Assembly (NCBI RefSeq): GCF_000346465.2
Contig: NC_034012.1
Span: 10,586,294 to 10,650,293 of the forward strand
Direction of reading: 5' to 3'
DNA: 64,000 nt
Origin: Prunus persica
Lineage: Eukaryota; Streptophyta; Magnoliopsida; Rosales; Rosaceae
Below the pieces are notes generated by a model. It was given only the letters and a program-made list of their open reading frames with translations, did no database searches and had not been told where the DNA came from. The position numbers were made by a program, and so were the translations under genes. Positions within the stretch are counted from its first letter, which is position 1, and each line of letters begins with the position of its first letter. This document shows, one piece after another, positions 34,883 to 47,100 of the stretch.

Positions 34883-35393
34883 ATAAAACATGTGGGCTGC
34901 ACAGTTTTTTATTTTCTCTGTCTTTTCCTTTTTGGTAAGGATGATGAACAATTGATAAATAATTTAGTTTTGCTTACTTAATGCATATGTGTGTCGTGCT
35001 AACTTCCTACATAAGTATGTAAATGTTCTTTTGAATTTTTAATTTTTCTTTGATGTCAAAATCTTAGACCTCTGTTCTTATATGGTTGGTTCCCAAGTTT
35101 GGGAATTTTTTAGTGGTACATGTGTAGCTTTGAGTCAAAGCCGTATACTAGTTAGTTTTTTTATATTTTCCGTATCCCCGTGTACGCGTGTCCGTGCAAC
35201 ATAGGCTTTGACAATATGGTTTTTGTGTGTTCTTTTGAAATATTTTCATGTGAAACTCTTAGGTCTCTCTTATGTTTCTGAAATTTGGGGAGCCTTTCAA
35301 TTTTTTGGAAATTTGTATTAGCAAGGTTTTAATCCAGGTTTAGAAGGTTAGACCATTGTTTGGCTCGTTTTGCCAAATAATGGCTGTTCCCAG
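34883..35393. other. Intergenic region
   Basis: 3' flank of the exonuclease gene, probably including its 3' UTR; AT-rich. Nothing else identified. Confidence 0.5.
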
Positions 35394-36480
35394 TGGAGAG
35401 TGGAAGGGTTTAAAGAAAGAGATAATTGAACCATAGGTCTTTTCTGTGCATGCTTGGACATGAAATTACTTGGCTCCTTATCATCTTAGCCTAAGGGTAA
35501 AATCCCATGGCAGAGTTTTTTGTGCAAATATTTTTGTATCTGGGATAGAGCTGGTAAACATTTTCTTGATAAACATAAGCAATAGAAGCATTCATTTGTT
35601 CAATATGTCGAGATTATCAATCTCATATAAGTTGCAGTTAACAGAACTGATCCTTGCATTATTACCATTCTTATCAGTTCATATCAGGAACCAAATGGAG
35701 CAAACTCCCAAAGCCTTCCCAGTCTGTCTCTCTTGCCCTCCTAGTAGCATTTGGTTGCTTCCTGTATTCTCTCTCTAGGACTATCTTACCTTCATGTGTC
35801 CACATGTTCCCTCATCTGCGCATTCCAGTTGGCCTTCAATGCGCTTTTCTCCTTCATCCTCAACTCACAGAAGTTCACTCCTTACGTTTCAACGCTCTCG
35901 TCCTGCTCACCATCTCCTCTGTCCTCATTGTGTTTCAAGGCAACTCCGACTCTGCAGACGCAGCCGGAGTAGCCTTCAACTGGTTTTGTATGCACCGTTG
36001 CAGCCTCAGCGTCGTATAGATTGACTCTTTCCCTAACATAGCTTGCATTCAGAAAGGTTATAAGAAAGGAAACGTTTACAGCAGTCATGGACGTGATAGT
36101 CTGTCAGGTTGCAAGCTTTGCTATCTTGGTAGGACGTTTGGTCAGTGGAGAGTGGAAGGGTTTAAAGAAATAGATGGGGGAGTTTTAATCAAGGTTTCTT
36201 ACATCATGAACCTCACATAGTCAGCTATATAGTGTGGTTGCTGTTTGCTATTTGCGGAGTAGGGTTGATTTTTGAGGCATCTTCCCTCTTCTCCAATGTC
36301 GTAGGTACTTTAGGTTTGCCTGTGGTTCCAGTTCTACCTGTGATCTTCTTCCATGACAAAATGGACCGAATTAAGGTAGTGGCCATGGTTCTGGCCATTT
36401 GGGGCTTTGTTTATCTTTATCAGCACTACCTGGACGATCATATGACAGCTGAGAATGAGAATGCCATATGCGAACGCTGA
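35394..36480 (+). pseudogene. Purine permease pseudogene, partial copy
   Basis: Decayed copy of the gene at 28683-30534. From about 35680 it matches exon 2 but skips the segment between the N-terminal linker and [15 protein letters not shown]. It then follows the parent with many lesions: an insertion after FGCFLYSL, frame changes near TPYV, in the SADAAG segment and before ASYRLTL, and stops near the QSLIAS equivalent. The tail from 36232 stays open (CGVGLIFEASSLFSNVV to a TGA at 36480). A detached fragment of the GEWKGLKKE region lies at 35394-35423, ahead of the body of the copy, followed by sequence matching 28780-28810 of the parent's intron. 3' flanking similarity continues to about 36705. 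Confidence 0.88.
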
Positions 36481-38950
36481 AGCACTAACCAGTTAGCGAT
36501 TTTATACTCTCTGGTTTTCTGGTTTTCAATTTTTTTTTTTTTACTCCGTTTTTTCTGGTTAATAGAGGAAAGCCATTTCGTTGGAAATGACATGGGAAAT
36601 TATTTCCCTTCAAATTTGTTTCGTTCCGTGAACCAAACGGGACCTTAATTTCTACAAGTAGAGTTGTAGACCTGGACGGCTATAGAATAAGTAACTGGAG
36701 TGAAGGACCCTCTCTCTTTTAGAATGAGTTGATACGACAACATATTATGTTGGAATGAATTGATAAAAGGGAATAAAAAAAGAATGGTAGATTAAAAAAA
36801 ATCGTGCTATATATTAAAGGAAATTGTGTTTTTATTGACCAATTAACTCATAAATTAATTTGGTACCCGTATAAGTCATCTTTGAGACGGTAATTCTAAA
36901 TTTCTAAATTAACAAGTATCAATTTTAACGTATTTTTTTAATACAATCGATAGTGTAAACTACAAAGTGGAAGGGGCTCTATTGGTTTGCAAGTCACTCC
37001 GTTACACTGAACTAGACCTCTTTGAACTTATTGTTTCTACACAATAGTTCAAATCCTCAACCCCAAAAAAAAAAAAAAAAAAAAAATCTTCACAAGTAAT
37101 CAATTTTACGTCAAAACGCTCAATGCACCCTCTTTTCATGGATAGTGTGAAACAATAAAAATTTTGGGGGGATAGATTATGAATAAGAGTACTTCCAACC
37201 CTGGTGCCATGACAAAGGGCAAGTAAGGGCAGACACTATTTATATGAATAGTGACTACCCTACTCTTTTTTACTTTGCTTTTTCACCCATTGTTATGGCA
37301 AGTAAAGACAAATACTATTCACATAAGATATAAGGAGAGAAATTTGTATGAAGTTTTGGTGTGGGAAGTAAAGAACATGACTATGTATTTATAATTAAAA
37401 AAATTCTAAATTTTTTGGTAATATATATATATTTTTTTTGGTATTTAAATTAGTCACTGATGCCATACTAACATCAGCAAACCCAGACAGCAGCTCAGGC
37501 AAATCTTATCTTTGGGCTTGCCTAGGCTGATGGAGCTCACTCCTTGCCCAGGCTAGCCTTCACTGCTGGAGTTGGGTTTTGGGAATTGAGGGGCCTTCTG
37601 CCCGTACTGGCCTGCACGGGTAGTAGTGGTCTATAGGGCTCATCAATAGGTCGGGTCGGGCTAGCTTGACCCAAATTTAACGGGCTTAGGCTGAGCCAGG
37701 TCGGACTTTAAAGAAGAGAGAGAAAATACCGGGCCGGGTTTTTTTAGAAAATTCAAAGCCCAAGCCCGACCCATAAGCCGAGCTTGAGAAAGCCCATTGG
37801 GCAGGACCGGGCCGAAACAGACCTACTTTATTCGAAAAAAATCATAAACTTAATCATAAGGGCATTTTAGTCTAAATTTGAGATTAAACTCACTTAATTC
37901 CAACATTTTCATATCAAACCAAATTTATAAAATACCCAATAAAGTCACACAACTTAATAAGATTTTCCACAAAAATAATAAAACCAAGTATTATTTTGAG
38001 GTTATTACATAATTAGACCGTAATACGTTTTAAGAAATAATGTTAAAAAATAATAAGTATCAAAAATATTTTTTTTTTAAAGGATGGTATAAAAAAATAT
38101 GTAAATGTTTGGTGATGTGTTCAAGAAAAACATGATTATATTTGGTGGTATGATTATGTTTCGTGATATGATTATATTTGGTGATATGATATGTTATTCA
38201 TCTTATTTGTATTAATAATTGACACAAATTAATGTGCTAATCATCCAATTATAAACTATGAATGAGTAAAGAAAAGTAAATGAAATGAAACAAATTATAT
38301 ATGTGATTTAGGTGATATAATCCTAATCCTAAACTCTTGTTTATACAAAATTATATATGTATGCGGGCCTAACGGGCCGAGCTTTTGTGGGCGGGCCGGG
38401 CCGGGCTTTCTTGGGCTTAATCGGGCCAGGCTTATGGGCTAGGCTGGACTTCAGACACCCAAGCCCAAGCCTAGCCCAGCCCAAGGCGAGCCAAGCCATC
38501 TCAAAGCCCATAACGGGCTAGGCCACCTCAAAGCCCATAACGGGCCGAGCTGGACTTTTTTTCAATGACCCTGACGGGCCCCCATCGACCCACAAACCCG
38601 CGGGCCAAATGATGAGGCCTAGTGGTCTAATAGTGTCACTTTGGGGAGGGCATAGCCCATTGTCCCTTGCTCCACAACTAGACATGCCAGCATGATAGCT
38701 AATAAACGGCGGGAGATTCAAATGAAAATAAAACGCGGGACAAACTTGTGCGCCATCGCCTAAACACAAATACCAGCACAAAAGCAACATAATTTCAACA
38801 AACTTTGTTTCCTAATTTTTTTTTTTTCCCTTTCTGGGTACGCAGATTAAGGCCTCTTCCCACTTGTTCCATCGTTTCTGGTTTGTATTGATCTTTCTCA
38901 AGTGTCTGAAAGATACTAAATTTTTATCCTCTTTCATTTTTTATTTAGCC
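36481..38950. other. Intergenic, repeat-rich region
   Basis: Holds the 3' flank of the purine permease pseudogene, a poly-A run at 37064-37086, a GGGCC-rich element (37634-38572) and, from 38711, the upstream region of the next gene, which is shared in inverse orientation with 21753-21799. Confidence 0.6.
37634..38572. mobile_element. GGGCC-rich non-autonomous element
   Basis: The left end, TAGGGCTCATCAATAGGTCG, and the right end, on the other strand CAGGGTCATTGAAAAAAAG, are imperfectly inverted. Both flanks are packed with GGGCC, GGGCTT and AAGCCC words that pair with each other around an AT-rich centre (37850-38350). This is the layout of the common plant elements with nested palindromic GGGCCGGGC ends. 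No coding frame and no clear target duplication. Confidence 0.6.
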
Positions 38951-41600
38951 ATGGGAGGGCCTCCAGATCTGAAAAACTGGCTCCCAAGATACCAGTATGA
39001 ATCACCTGCACTGAATTCCGAGTCGTTGCTAGATGATTTCGGCATCGATGAAGTCGAAAGAGAAGAAAAAGAAGAAAATTCAGTTGGGTTCAGGGGAAAT
39101 GGAAATAAAGATGGAGCTTTTGTCCATGAGAAGCAAATCTCAAATGGGGTTGTGGAATCTGGCAGCTCTTCTGGAAATGAGCATGAAAACCAATATTTAA
39201 GTAAGGTAGCCTTGCTTCTTGTCCTTTTTTGTTTCATGGGTTCTATTTCATATGGAACACAATCAAAAGATTTCATAGTTTCTAGATATAATTTATGGTT
39301 CTGAATTGGATTTTAAGATTGTAAATTAAAAGTAGCAACAAAGAAATATAGTACTAAGGGATAAACCAATGTCCCACATTTACGCATTGAACACAATTTT
39401 CTTGCTGCAGATTCCAGATTCTTCGGAATCAACTTCGTTCACTTCAGGTTTGTATCACTCATATCCATAGTTTTTTTTCCCGCCCAATTTATTGAATTGT
39501 TTGGCTACTGAGAAAATGGATAATATAAGCAATGCAGTCTTTGAATAACGTTCTCTGGTTCCATTTATTTATTGGCAATCAAACAGCAGATATGGCATTT
39601 AATGTTAACAATTTTTTTATTAAAAAAAAAACAAAGTAATTGATCTGTTTGTGTTTCCTCATCTGTTAGAGCCCACTGACATCAGAAACTGGTTCTCAAG
39701 CTATGTGTATGAATCTCCTTCATTGGATACAACTGATGATTTTGGAGATTCTGTTGGCAAAGAAAGTAAACATGAGAAGGATGGCTTTTTGGTTGGAAAC
39801 AGAAACAGGGAAAAAGAAAAGGTATTAGGGGATTTTAGCATAAACAGAAGTGATAGCGAGGAGGTTGTTGGTGAAACGGTACAGTCAGATGGGCTTGCAA
39901 ATTGCAGCATCTCTTTGAGAGATAATGAGCAGGAAAGGCAGCCTTTAAGTGAGGTACTATTTCTGTATCTTTCCTTTTCCTATAGAGATTTCAACAACCT
40001 AGTCAGTAAATCCTTATTCTCAAGATCTTGAAGTGATTGCAGGATATAACTAATGAGAAGGAAAACATAAAGATCAATCACCAATTATAGAAAGCAAGGA
40101 TTTACACTCCGTTAACAACCTGAATCTACTAAAACAAAGAACTAGAAGTGCATTACAACGAAAAGCGAATAGTTTTCCTCACACTCACAAATAATCTGTG
40201 TCTCTCCCCTTGTTCTCTAACAAGAACCCAAATATACACAATAGTCTCACACAATTTTCTTCTTGTAGACTCCAGGTCCTTTGGAGTCACCTTCACTCCT
40301 TTCAGGTTTGTCTCACTTATTTCTGAAGTTATTGTTTTTTCCCTTCGTTGAATTGTTGGGCCACTGAGAAAATGTATGTAAGCATTGAATCTTTGAACTG
40401 TATTCTCTGCTTCCATTTGTTTTCTTGGCAATAAAATGTAAGATGTGGTTTTTTATGTGAAGAATGTAAGAAAATGAAGTTATTGATCTGTTTGTGCTTC
40501 CTAATCTGTTAGAGCCTATTGACATCAGAAACTGGTTCTCAAGCTATGTGTACGAATCTCCTTTGGTTGAGACAAATGATTGTTTTGGAGATTTTGTTTG
40601 CAAAGAAAATAGAAGTGGGAAGGATCGGTTTCTGGTTGAAAACAGAAACAGAGGAAAAGAAGAGGTTTTGGAGGATTTCAGTAAAAAGAGAACTGATGGT
40701 GAAGAGGTTGTTGAGTTGCAGTCTGAAGGGCTTGCAAAATGTGTCAGCCCTGGGAGAGATAATAAGCAGGAAACAAAACCTGTAAGTGAGGTACTCTTTC
40801 TATATCTCCCCTTTTCCCTATAATTTCCCACTTTTCTTTGTTAAACCTTTCTTTCTTCTGTTTTGTTTTCTTTGGTTATGATAGTTGTGTATTGATATTG
40901 ATGAATCAATAACTGACATAATAATTCTTGCTCAAGTCATCATTACCCTAATAATGTCTGTAAATTACAGGGTCATCCCAGTCGAGTAGATGAAAACCTA
41001 CCTAGTCAGAATGATTTGTATCTCAACCATATGCCTAAATCATTGGAAAACCATCTTATGGGTTCAGCACAAGATGTCGAAATAGGTTCTCAATCCACCA
41101 AAATAAAGCCATCGAACATCGAAAGAAGTTCATGCTGCAATAATGAGAAGTCTCCACAATACATGACTCATAACAAGGATTTCACTTTACAGGACAATTC
41201 AGAAGCAAAATCCCATGCAGAAGTTGATTGTTTATTAATTCAAGGTGATGCAGATTTAATTCCAGTTAATGGAGCGTCAAAAAGAAAACCAACTCATGGA
41301 GGCGTTAATGGAAAAGAAATATCAGAAGATGGTTTTATTAGAACAAGGAAAGACAAACTTCCAAGAAAAAGTTATGAAAATATTATGGAAGGACGACAAG
41401 AGATCAGTAAAGTAACAGCTCCATTAGCAGGTGGAAGGGATGCTGTAGTGAAAAGAAAGCCCTTAGCAGATGCAACAAATTTTCATCATTCTCCTGCGAT
41501 GGAGATCACTGGAAAATGGAAGTGTCCTCAGAAAAGTAAGCCAAATCTAGGACCCTCTTTGAAGCAGCTTCGACTAGAAAAATGGGTTCGAAAGTTGTGA
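38951..41600 (+). CDS. Uncharacterised plant protein with duplicated DIRNWFSSYVYESP exons
   Basis: I do not recognise the function. Six exons: 38951-39205, 39411-39447, 39670-39953, 40269-40305, 40513-40790, 40971-41600; 506 residues, all GT-AG and in frame. The N-terminus begins MGGPPDLKNWLPRYQYESP. Exon pairs 2-3 and 4-5 are tandem copies: each is a 37-base exon followed by a roughly 280-base exon encoding an EP.DIRNWFSSYVYESP motif and an acidic tail (FGD, EEV, GLA.C). The first exon carries a diverged third version of the motif. The long last exon is polar and basic and ends with KWKCPQKSKPNLGPSLKQLR, then LEKWVRKL, the best-conserved-looking part. No signal peptide or membrane segment. 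Its composition suggests a disordered, possibly nuclear protein (inference). The decayed inverse copy is at 20070-21604. Confidence 0.8.
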
Positions 41601-42413
41601 AAGCTTAAAATTAGAGTATCTTGGATGTTTAGAGTCCAGTAGAACGTAAAAGGGGGTCCTAACTAAGACAGGCAGTTGTGAAACGACTATTCTTGTGGCA
41701 CAAGCTTTGAAATTTGGAAAATCACCGATGTTGAAGAGAGAACAGCCAAAGCAAACCTTAAGTTCACTGCTTGCTCTTGCAACCGAGATAGACAATTGCT
41801 AAAAGACTACTACCAAATAGCAATTTAAGTCACTGTGGGCTAACCCTTCAAATTGAGCATAAGCAGATACTTTCTGTGGTGGCAAGGTTTCTCAGAGTGA
41901 TATTGCTCATAATAACTAGGCTATCATTTGAGTTTATTTCCAAGCTTTGCACATTTTTCCTTGTGTAAATTCCTCCGAGAAGGAGAAGAATAACAAATCA
42001 GATCATGATTTTCCTCTCATGTTACTAGAATTTTAAATCCCGGGTTTCAGAATTTATTTCTCCATGTGTTTGAGAGTTATTTTTTCTTGAACATTATGTA
42101 TCGGAAGCGGATACACTGCTTGTGTATTGTATGTTTGGATCTGATTAGGTTTTAATTGTAGCTTGCCACTTCACTCTTGTACTGATACAATGGCTACTAA
42201 ATTGACACGTCCTATATTAGTCATTTTTCTTAAGAAACCAAATGCCATTCTGCCATTCAGGTTACTAAATCAAATTGGGAAAAAACCGGTCCCAACTTCG
42301 GAACTTCCTATATATGTGTAAGGCAATTAAGTTGCCTATGTATGCCACAACTGCTGCTTCTTTTTCTTCTTCTTCTGCCTCTCTGTAATCTTCTTAACCA
42401 AAGTCTAAGAACC
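41601..42413. other. Spacer between unknown gene and MATE remnant
   Basis: Homologous in inverse orientation to about 19377-20070; for example, CAAGTCACTGTGGGCTAACC at 41827 matches the reverse complement near 20003-20022. It includes the 3' flank of the unknown gene and the old MATE promoter. No separate gene seen. Confidence 0.65.
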
Positions 42414-43253
42414 ATGAAATTTTTGGACGTGGGCGAGGCTAAGAAGCAGGTCTTGTTTTCACTGCCAACAACACTGACCAATGTGATGTTTAACTTCATC
42501 ATTTTGGTGTCTGTGATGTTTGCTGGCCACCTTGCTCAGCTTCAACTAGCTGCTGCAAACCTAGCCATTTCATGGGCTAATGCCACCGGCCTTGCTGTTG
42601 TGGTAATAATATTACTACTCGCAATTAATTTCTCCGGTTATATATATAAGTTTTTCTTTTTTAATACTGTTGGAGTTTAGAGTGTATTGTTTTGATACTG
42701 TTGTTGGTTTGTGTGTGAAGGGGTTTAGGAAAAATAGGACACATGAAATAAAGTGATTTTATTAGATAAGAGGAGAATAGTACGTAGTTTTGTGTAGCTA
42801 ATTGGCCTCCTAGTGGTGTAGCTATTGACCGTGGCGGAACCAAGTTAAAGGCTAACCTGGTATGTAGCCCATGGATTCTTTTTCTTGAGCATGCATGAGA
42901 AATGATTTTTGGGGTTGTGGTCACAGGATGAGGGTGGCAAAAGTTGGCCTGCTATGTTAATCTGGCCACATATCTGGTTGGCGTGGCTATTTCCGGCCTT
43001 CTTGGGTTCAAGACCAAGCTACATGCTAAAGTGAGACATTTGTTATTTATATACCAAGCTAGTTGATTTGTTCTGTTTTATTTAGTTAGTGTTTCATTAT
43101 TTGATGTTTGTTCTTAACTTGATTATATTATGGTTTCAGGGGTTGTGGATTGGACTAATTTCTGGCATCACTTGTCAAACCAGCATAATTTTGCTCAACG
43201 TATTGTTCAAGAATTGGGGCCCTCGATCCGATATTACCCGACCTGATACCTGA
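42414..43253 (+). pseudogene. MATE transporter remnant with central exons deleted
   Basis: Plus-strand partner of the broken MATE gene at 16189-19376. Exon 1 is intact (42414-42602, [20 protein letters not shown] to NATGLAVVV). Exons 2-5 are missing and replaced by about 320 bases of unrelated sequence. Then come the exon for GWQKLACYVNLATYLVGVAI (42927-43030), where the expected GCGW reads G-stop-GW (TGA for TGC), and the last exon (43140-43253, GLWIGLISGITCQTSIILL). About two thirds of the protein is lost, so transport function is excluded. Confidence 0.9.
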
Positions 43254-44106
43254 TAGACAATCTTTTCTGTTCCAACAAATAAGAAAAACAGTATCTATCT
43301 TTGTTAAGGTTTTGCTTAGACTCAAGTCCATAAATCAGATCTCTATTTCGGTACAACGAGAAGGAGCTCCATCGACGTGCTTCGCATGCATGCATGGTGC
43401 GCGTGCACGTTTGAAGAGAGAAAATAAAATGAGAACTGCTATACATTGTGGCTACTCAAAATCTACAAGGCAGTCCACACACAACGTCAATCTCCAAAAG
43501 CCCCTAATTCAAACCGGCCCAACCCTCAGTACAACAAAGTGCACAAAACAAACAATGAAAAAACGGGTAACATAAATTCTAGCTCACCACCACGACAGCC
43601 TGCATCAAAACATTGCTTTACAATGTTAGACATTTCACCTAGGGTGGAAAAAGTACTAAAGAAAGGGCAAAGAAGAAATGCGAATTCCGGAACTGCTAAT
43701 GCATTCGAATAAGAAAAGATTGTGAAGAAACAACACAGGACTAATGCCAGCTTGAACAACACTATTTTCTTGAAACTCAATGCTGTAGTCTCTACATTAA
43801 ATGAAAAATGATAAATCTGAATTCTGGTATGTCAAACAACTAGCACTGATTCCATTTTCACAAAAACAAAAGGCTTCTTCCAAAAACTGAATTGATTTTC
43901 CCTTGGTTTGGCTAACATTTATTCCTTTGAAAGAACCCCGGATTTTGTAAATACCTCATTGCGTTAACTTCACAAAACAGGGCAGCTTTTGTTTTTGTTT
44001 TTTTTTTCCAATGTCACGACGTTTGTCCATTTCGCTTTTTGACTTTGTTAAACACATTAAAATCAATGAAATGGAGAAAACTAACAAGAGCCAGAAATTT
44101 GAGAAT
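43254..44106. other. Intergenic, convergent
   Basis: 3' flanks of the MATE remnant and of the minus-strand GPI-anchored-like gene, probably including the latter's 3' UTR. No gene recognised. Confidence 0.5.
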
Positions 44107-47100
44107 CTAGTGGTACACACCAAGATTTTTAAAAGTCTCCGCCGTTGGTAGTGCAGGCAATGACATCTCTGCAAAACAATAGTAGTAGCCATGAGGTCAT
44201 GGACTTCACATAAAACGGCAAATATTCTATAAATATAATCTCAGTAGTATCTGTCATATAGTATATATTATGAAGAAAAATGGCAACAGTTATGCTTTGA
44301 CCAATCAGTTACCAGGCGCACAAAGGGACACCGATGAAATTGAGGAAGACGAAGGCCACGGTGCTGCAATGTTGTCACTCAAATCACATATAAAGCTGAT
44401 GCCTGTTATATTGTCAAAAATCACATCTGAAGGCAAGCTTTTAAGTAGACACCCTGCATTTGAGCAAAACCAAAATTATCAATTTAATAAGAATAATGAT
44501 TACCAACTTCGCATGCAAGGGAATTCCTTTCATTTCCGTCAAGTAAATACAAGAGAACATGAAAACCAACCCCACACTCAAGAACACCTGGGATATGTAC
44601 ATTTAGGATGCATATACGTTAAACCACCTGAGCTAATTGACGCCCATTTAAGTAAGTCACACTATTAGCATTGTAACCAACATCATTATAAAGCATCCAC
44701 AACGCAGTCCAAAGAAAATTTCCCAGAATACATTTTCAGTCACACATGAAGCACACAATGCTTTTCAGCATCAGGTATTCTTATATTTCTTGGAAAATAA
44801 CTACTGGAACGAATACAGCTATACAGAATGCTACACAAGATTGGATATCAAGTCATGGGAATGAATATAATGAATACATAAAGGAAACAGGGAAAAAAAT
44901 TGAACATATCCTACCTTGTTGACCATATGCTGCTTCAGTGCCCCCAGGGATCCAGAAAGAAAAAAAAGATCAGATATAGTAAAGGAAAAGAGGCAGAAAA
45001 TTTGAATGACACAGCAGGATCAGTACCTTGAATGCTGAAGTCTTTCAAGTCAACATCACAAAGCTCATAAACATTTTCCATTACCCCGCCTTTCCTCAAC
45101 ATGGACCCAAACACTGTAGCACAGATTATAGCTTGTTTATTTGTAATCAACATTTGCTTTTGTATTCCAGAGATGTAAGTGTTTAATGAGCTACAGCAGG
45201 AAGGACTAGGGGCAGCAACATTGCGACATGCTTTAACTACTTCTGAAGGCTGCTTAAAATCCAAAGGACAAACTGCACAAGTGAGAATCATTTTCATGAG
45301 AAGAGATGTACACTACAAGACAAGTCCAAAAATACACCACTTAAAGATGTAATCATCAAGTTATACAAACCAAATAAGATGTGAATAGTTCACGTACTAG
45401 TTAAGCAAGCCAAATCTCAAACTTAAAAACTCCATAGCAAAAGTGGGTAAACAAACAGAAAGGTTTATCATTTTTCTGTTCACAAAGCCAGCGCATCTTA
45501 ATTTCTTGTTGCTCAGGAATTGAAGTGGATTTTTGTGTTCAACACTTTCCAGTTCCTGGGTTACAGTTAACAACTATAATACAAATGCTGGAATATTTAC
45601 CAAAATTACAATACCGGAAAAAATATATATATTCGATGCCGCACTAATTCGTTAGAGCACATGATTTGGTAATCAGTGAATCAAGGTTGTGAAACTGTTG
45701 TTCAAAACACAACCAACTTCTAGAATTTTCATACAAGCATGGCATGATATTCAGCACATTTATCTCTTGAGATATTTTCCATTACCGAACATTAATCACT
45801 GTAAAAGCATACATATAAATTAGGTTAAATAATTATTAGTGAAAAAGAACAAATGATTAAGTTACCCTATAAGATAGTTATGAAAATTAACATAACTCAA
45901 ACACTTCATACTATAAAGAACTAAACGACAATGGTAAAACTAGAGATGGGAATCCTTCATGGCCCATGAAAGGTTAGGCATGAAATTAATAGTATGGTTC
46001 ATAAAAGAAAAGAAAGTACCAAATACTGATTTTTTTTTTTTAAAGTTTCCTTTTTCTTCAACCATCGATTCAAACAAATTGTCTTTTCTTTTTCTTTCTT
46101 GGCTCTTAAAATTTCAGATTTCAATAAATGGAGGAACCTTCTTACTGCATGAGTTGCTCTTTTGTATTCCTCATTTATTCATTTCCCACCAATAGGCAAG
46201 ACAAAAAACTTAACACGAAATTAGATGCTCAAACCGCAGTTCCTAAAGTCTAAAATAAATTGGTCGTGTACATAATTTAACAATGTACCTTTGTTAACTT
46301 TGCAGGCAGATAATATTCGAAATGCAGTATTTGCAGCATCTGACAAGAGTTTCCTCGAAAGATATGTAAAAACCACTCCTTTACAATCGCTTAGAGTATC
46401 AGTGTAGTTAAGCCCACCCACTAAATTTTTGTTCTCATTCATCATCAATTGTTTTCCTGAGATTTGACGTGCAGCATCCATGATCGCAAGCTGGCAGATT
46501 GGTCTGCAGCACTCTTTAAGAGGATCAACAGTTGTGCAGGCCTCCAGTAATCCACTTGTATTTACTGTTTTATCAAAGGTACTAATGTCCTTCACTGGAC
46601 AGGACCCACCCGTAAGATTTGATGAATTTATGGAGCAAAGTGTAGCTATTGTACTGTTTGCACCCCTGCTGACTAAGATACTGATGATATCTGTAAAACA
46701 GTCATTTGCGACTGAATTTTGCAAAACCAACTTATCAGGCTTGAAGCTATCGAGACCCCGGAAGATACGGATCAAACTACTAAACTGTGGGCAACATATT
46801 ACATTTCCTACAAGTGCTGCTAGGGGTTGAGAACAATCAGATGCGGTTTTTTCCATTACACTTGATATAGTAGAGAAATTTACAGGACATTTCCCAGTTA
46901 AAACAGGCTCATATCTCGTCGGAAAAGTTGGGTACATTGGTGCCAAAGGATCATCTGCAGGATTTGGGTAATGTGGAATAACAGCTGGTGATATTTCTAT
47001 GGGATCAAAGAACCCAGTAGTAGGTGGATTAGCCAGGCCTAGCTCTGCCATTGAAGAAACATGACTTCGGTTAAATACTGTCTGCACTGCCACGACATCT

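Noticed and set aside
42820..42870. GTGGCGGAACCAAG in the MATE remnant, similar to hAT-like ends
   Set aside because: Only one end is visible and no 8-base flanking duplication was found, so no element is called.
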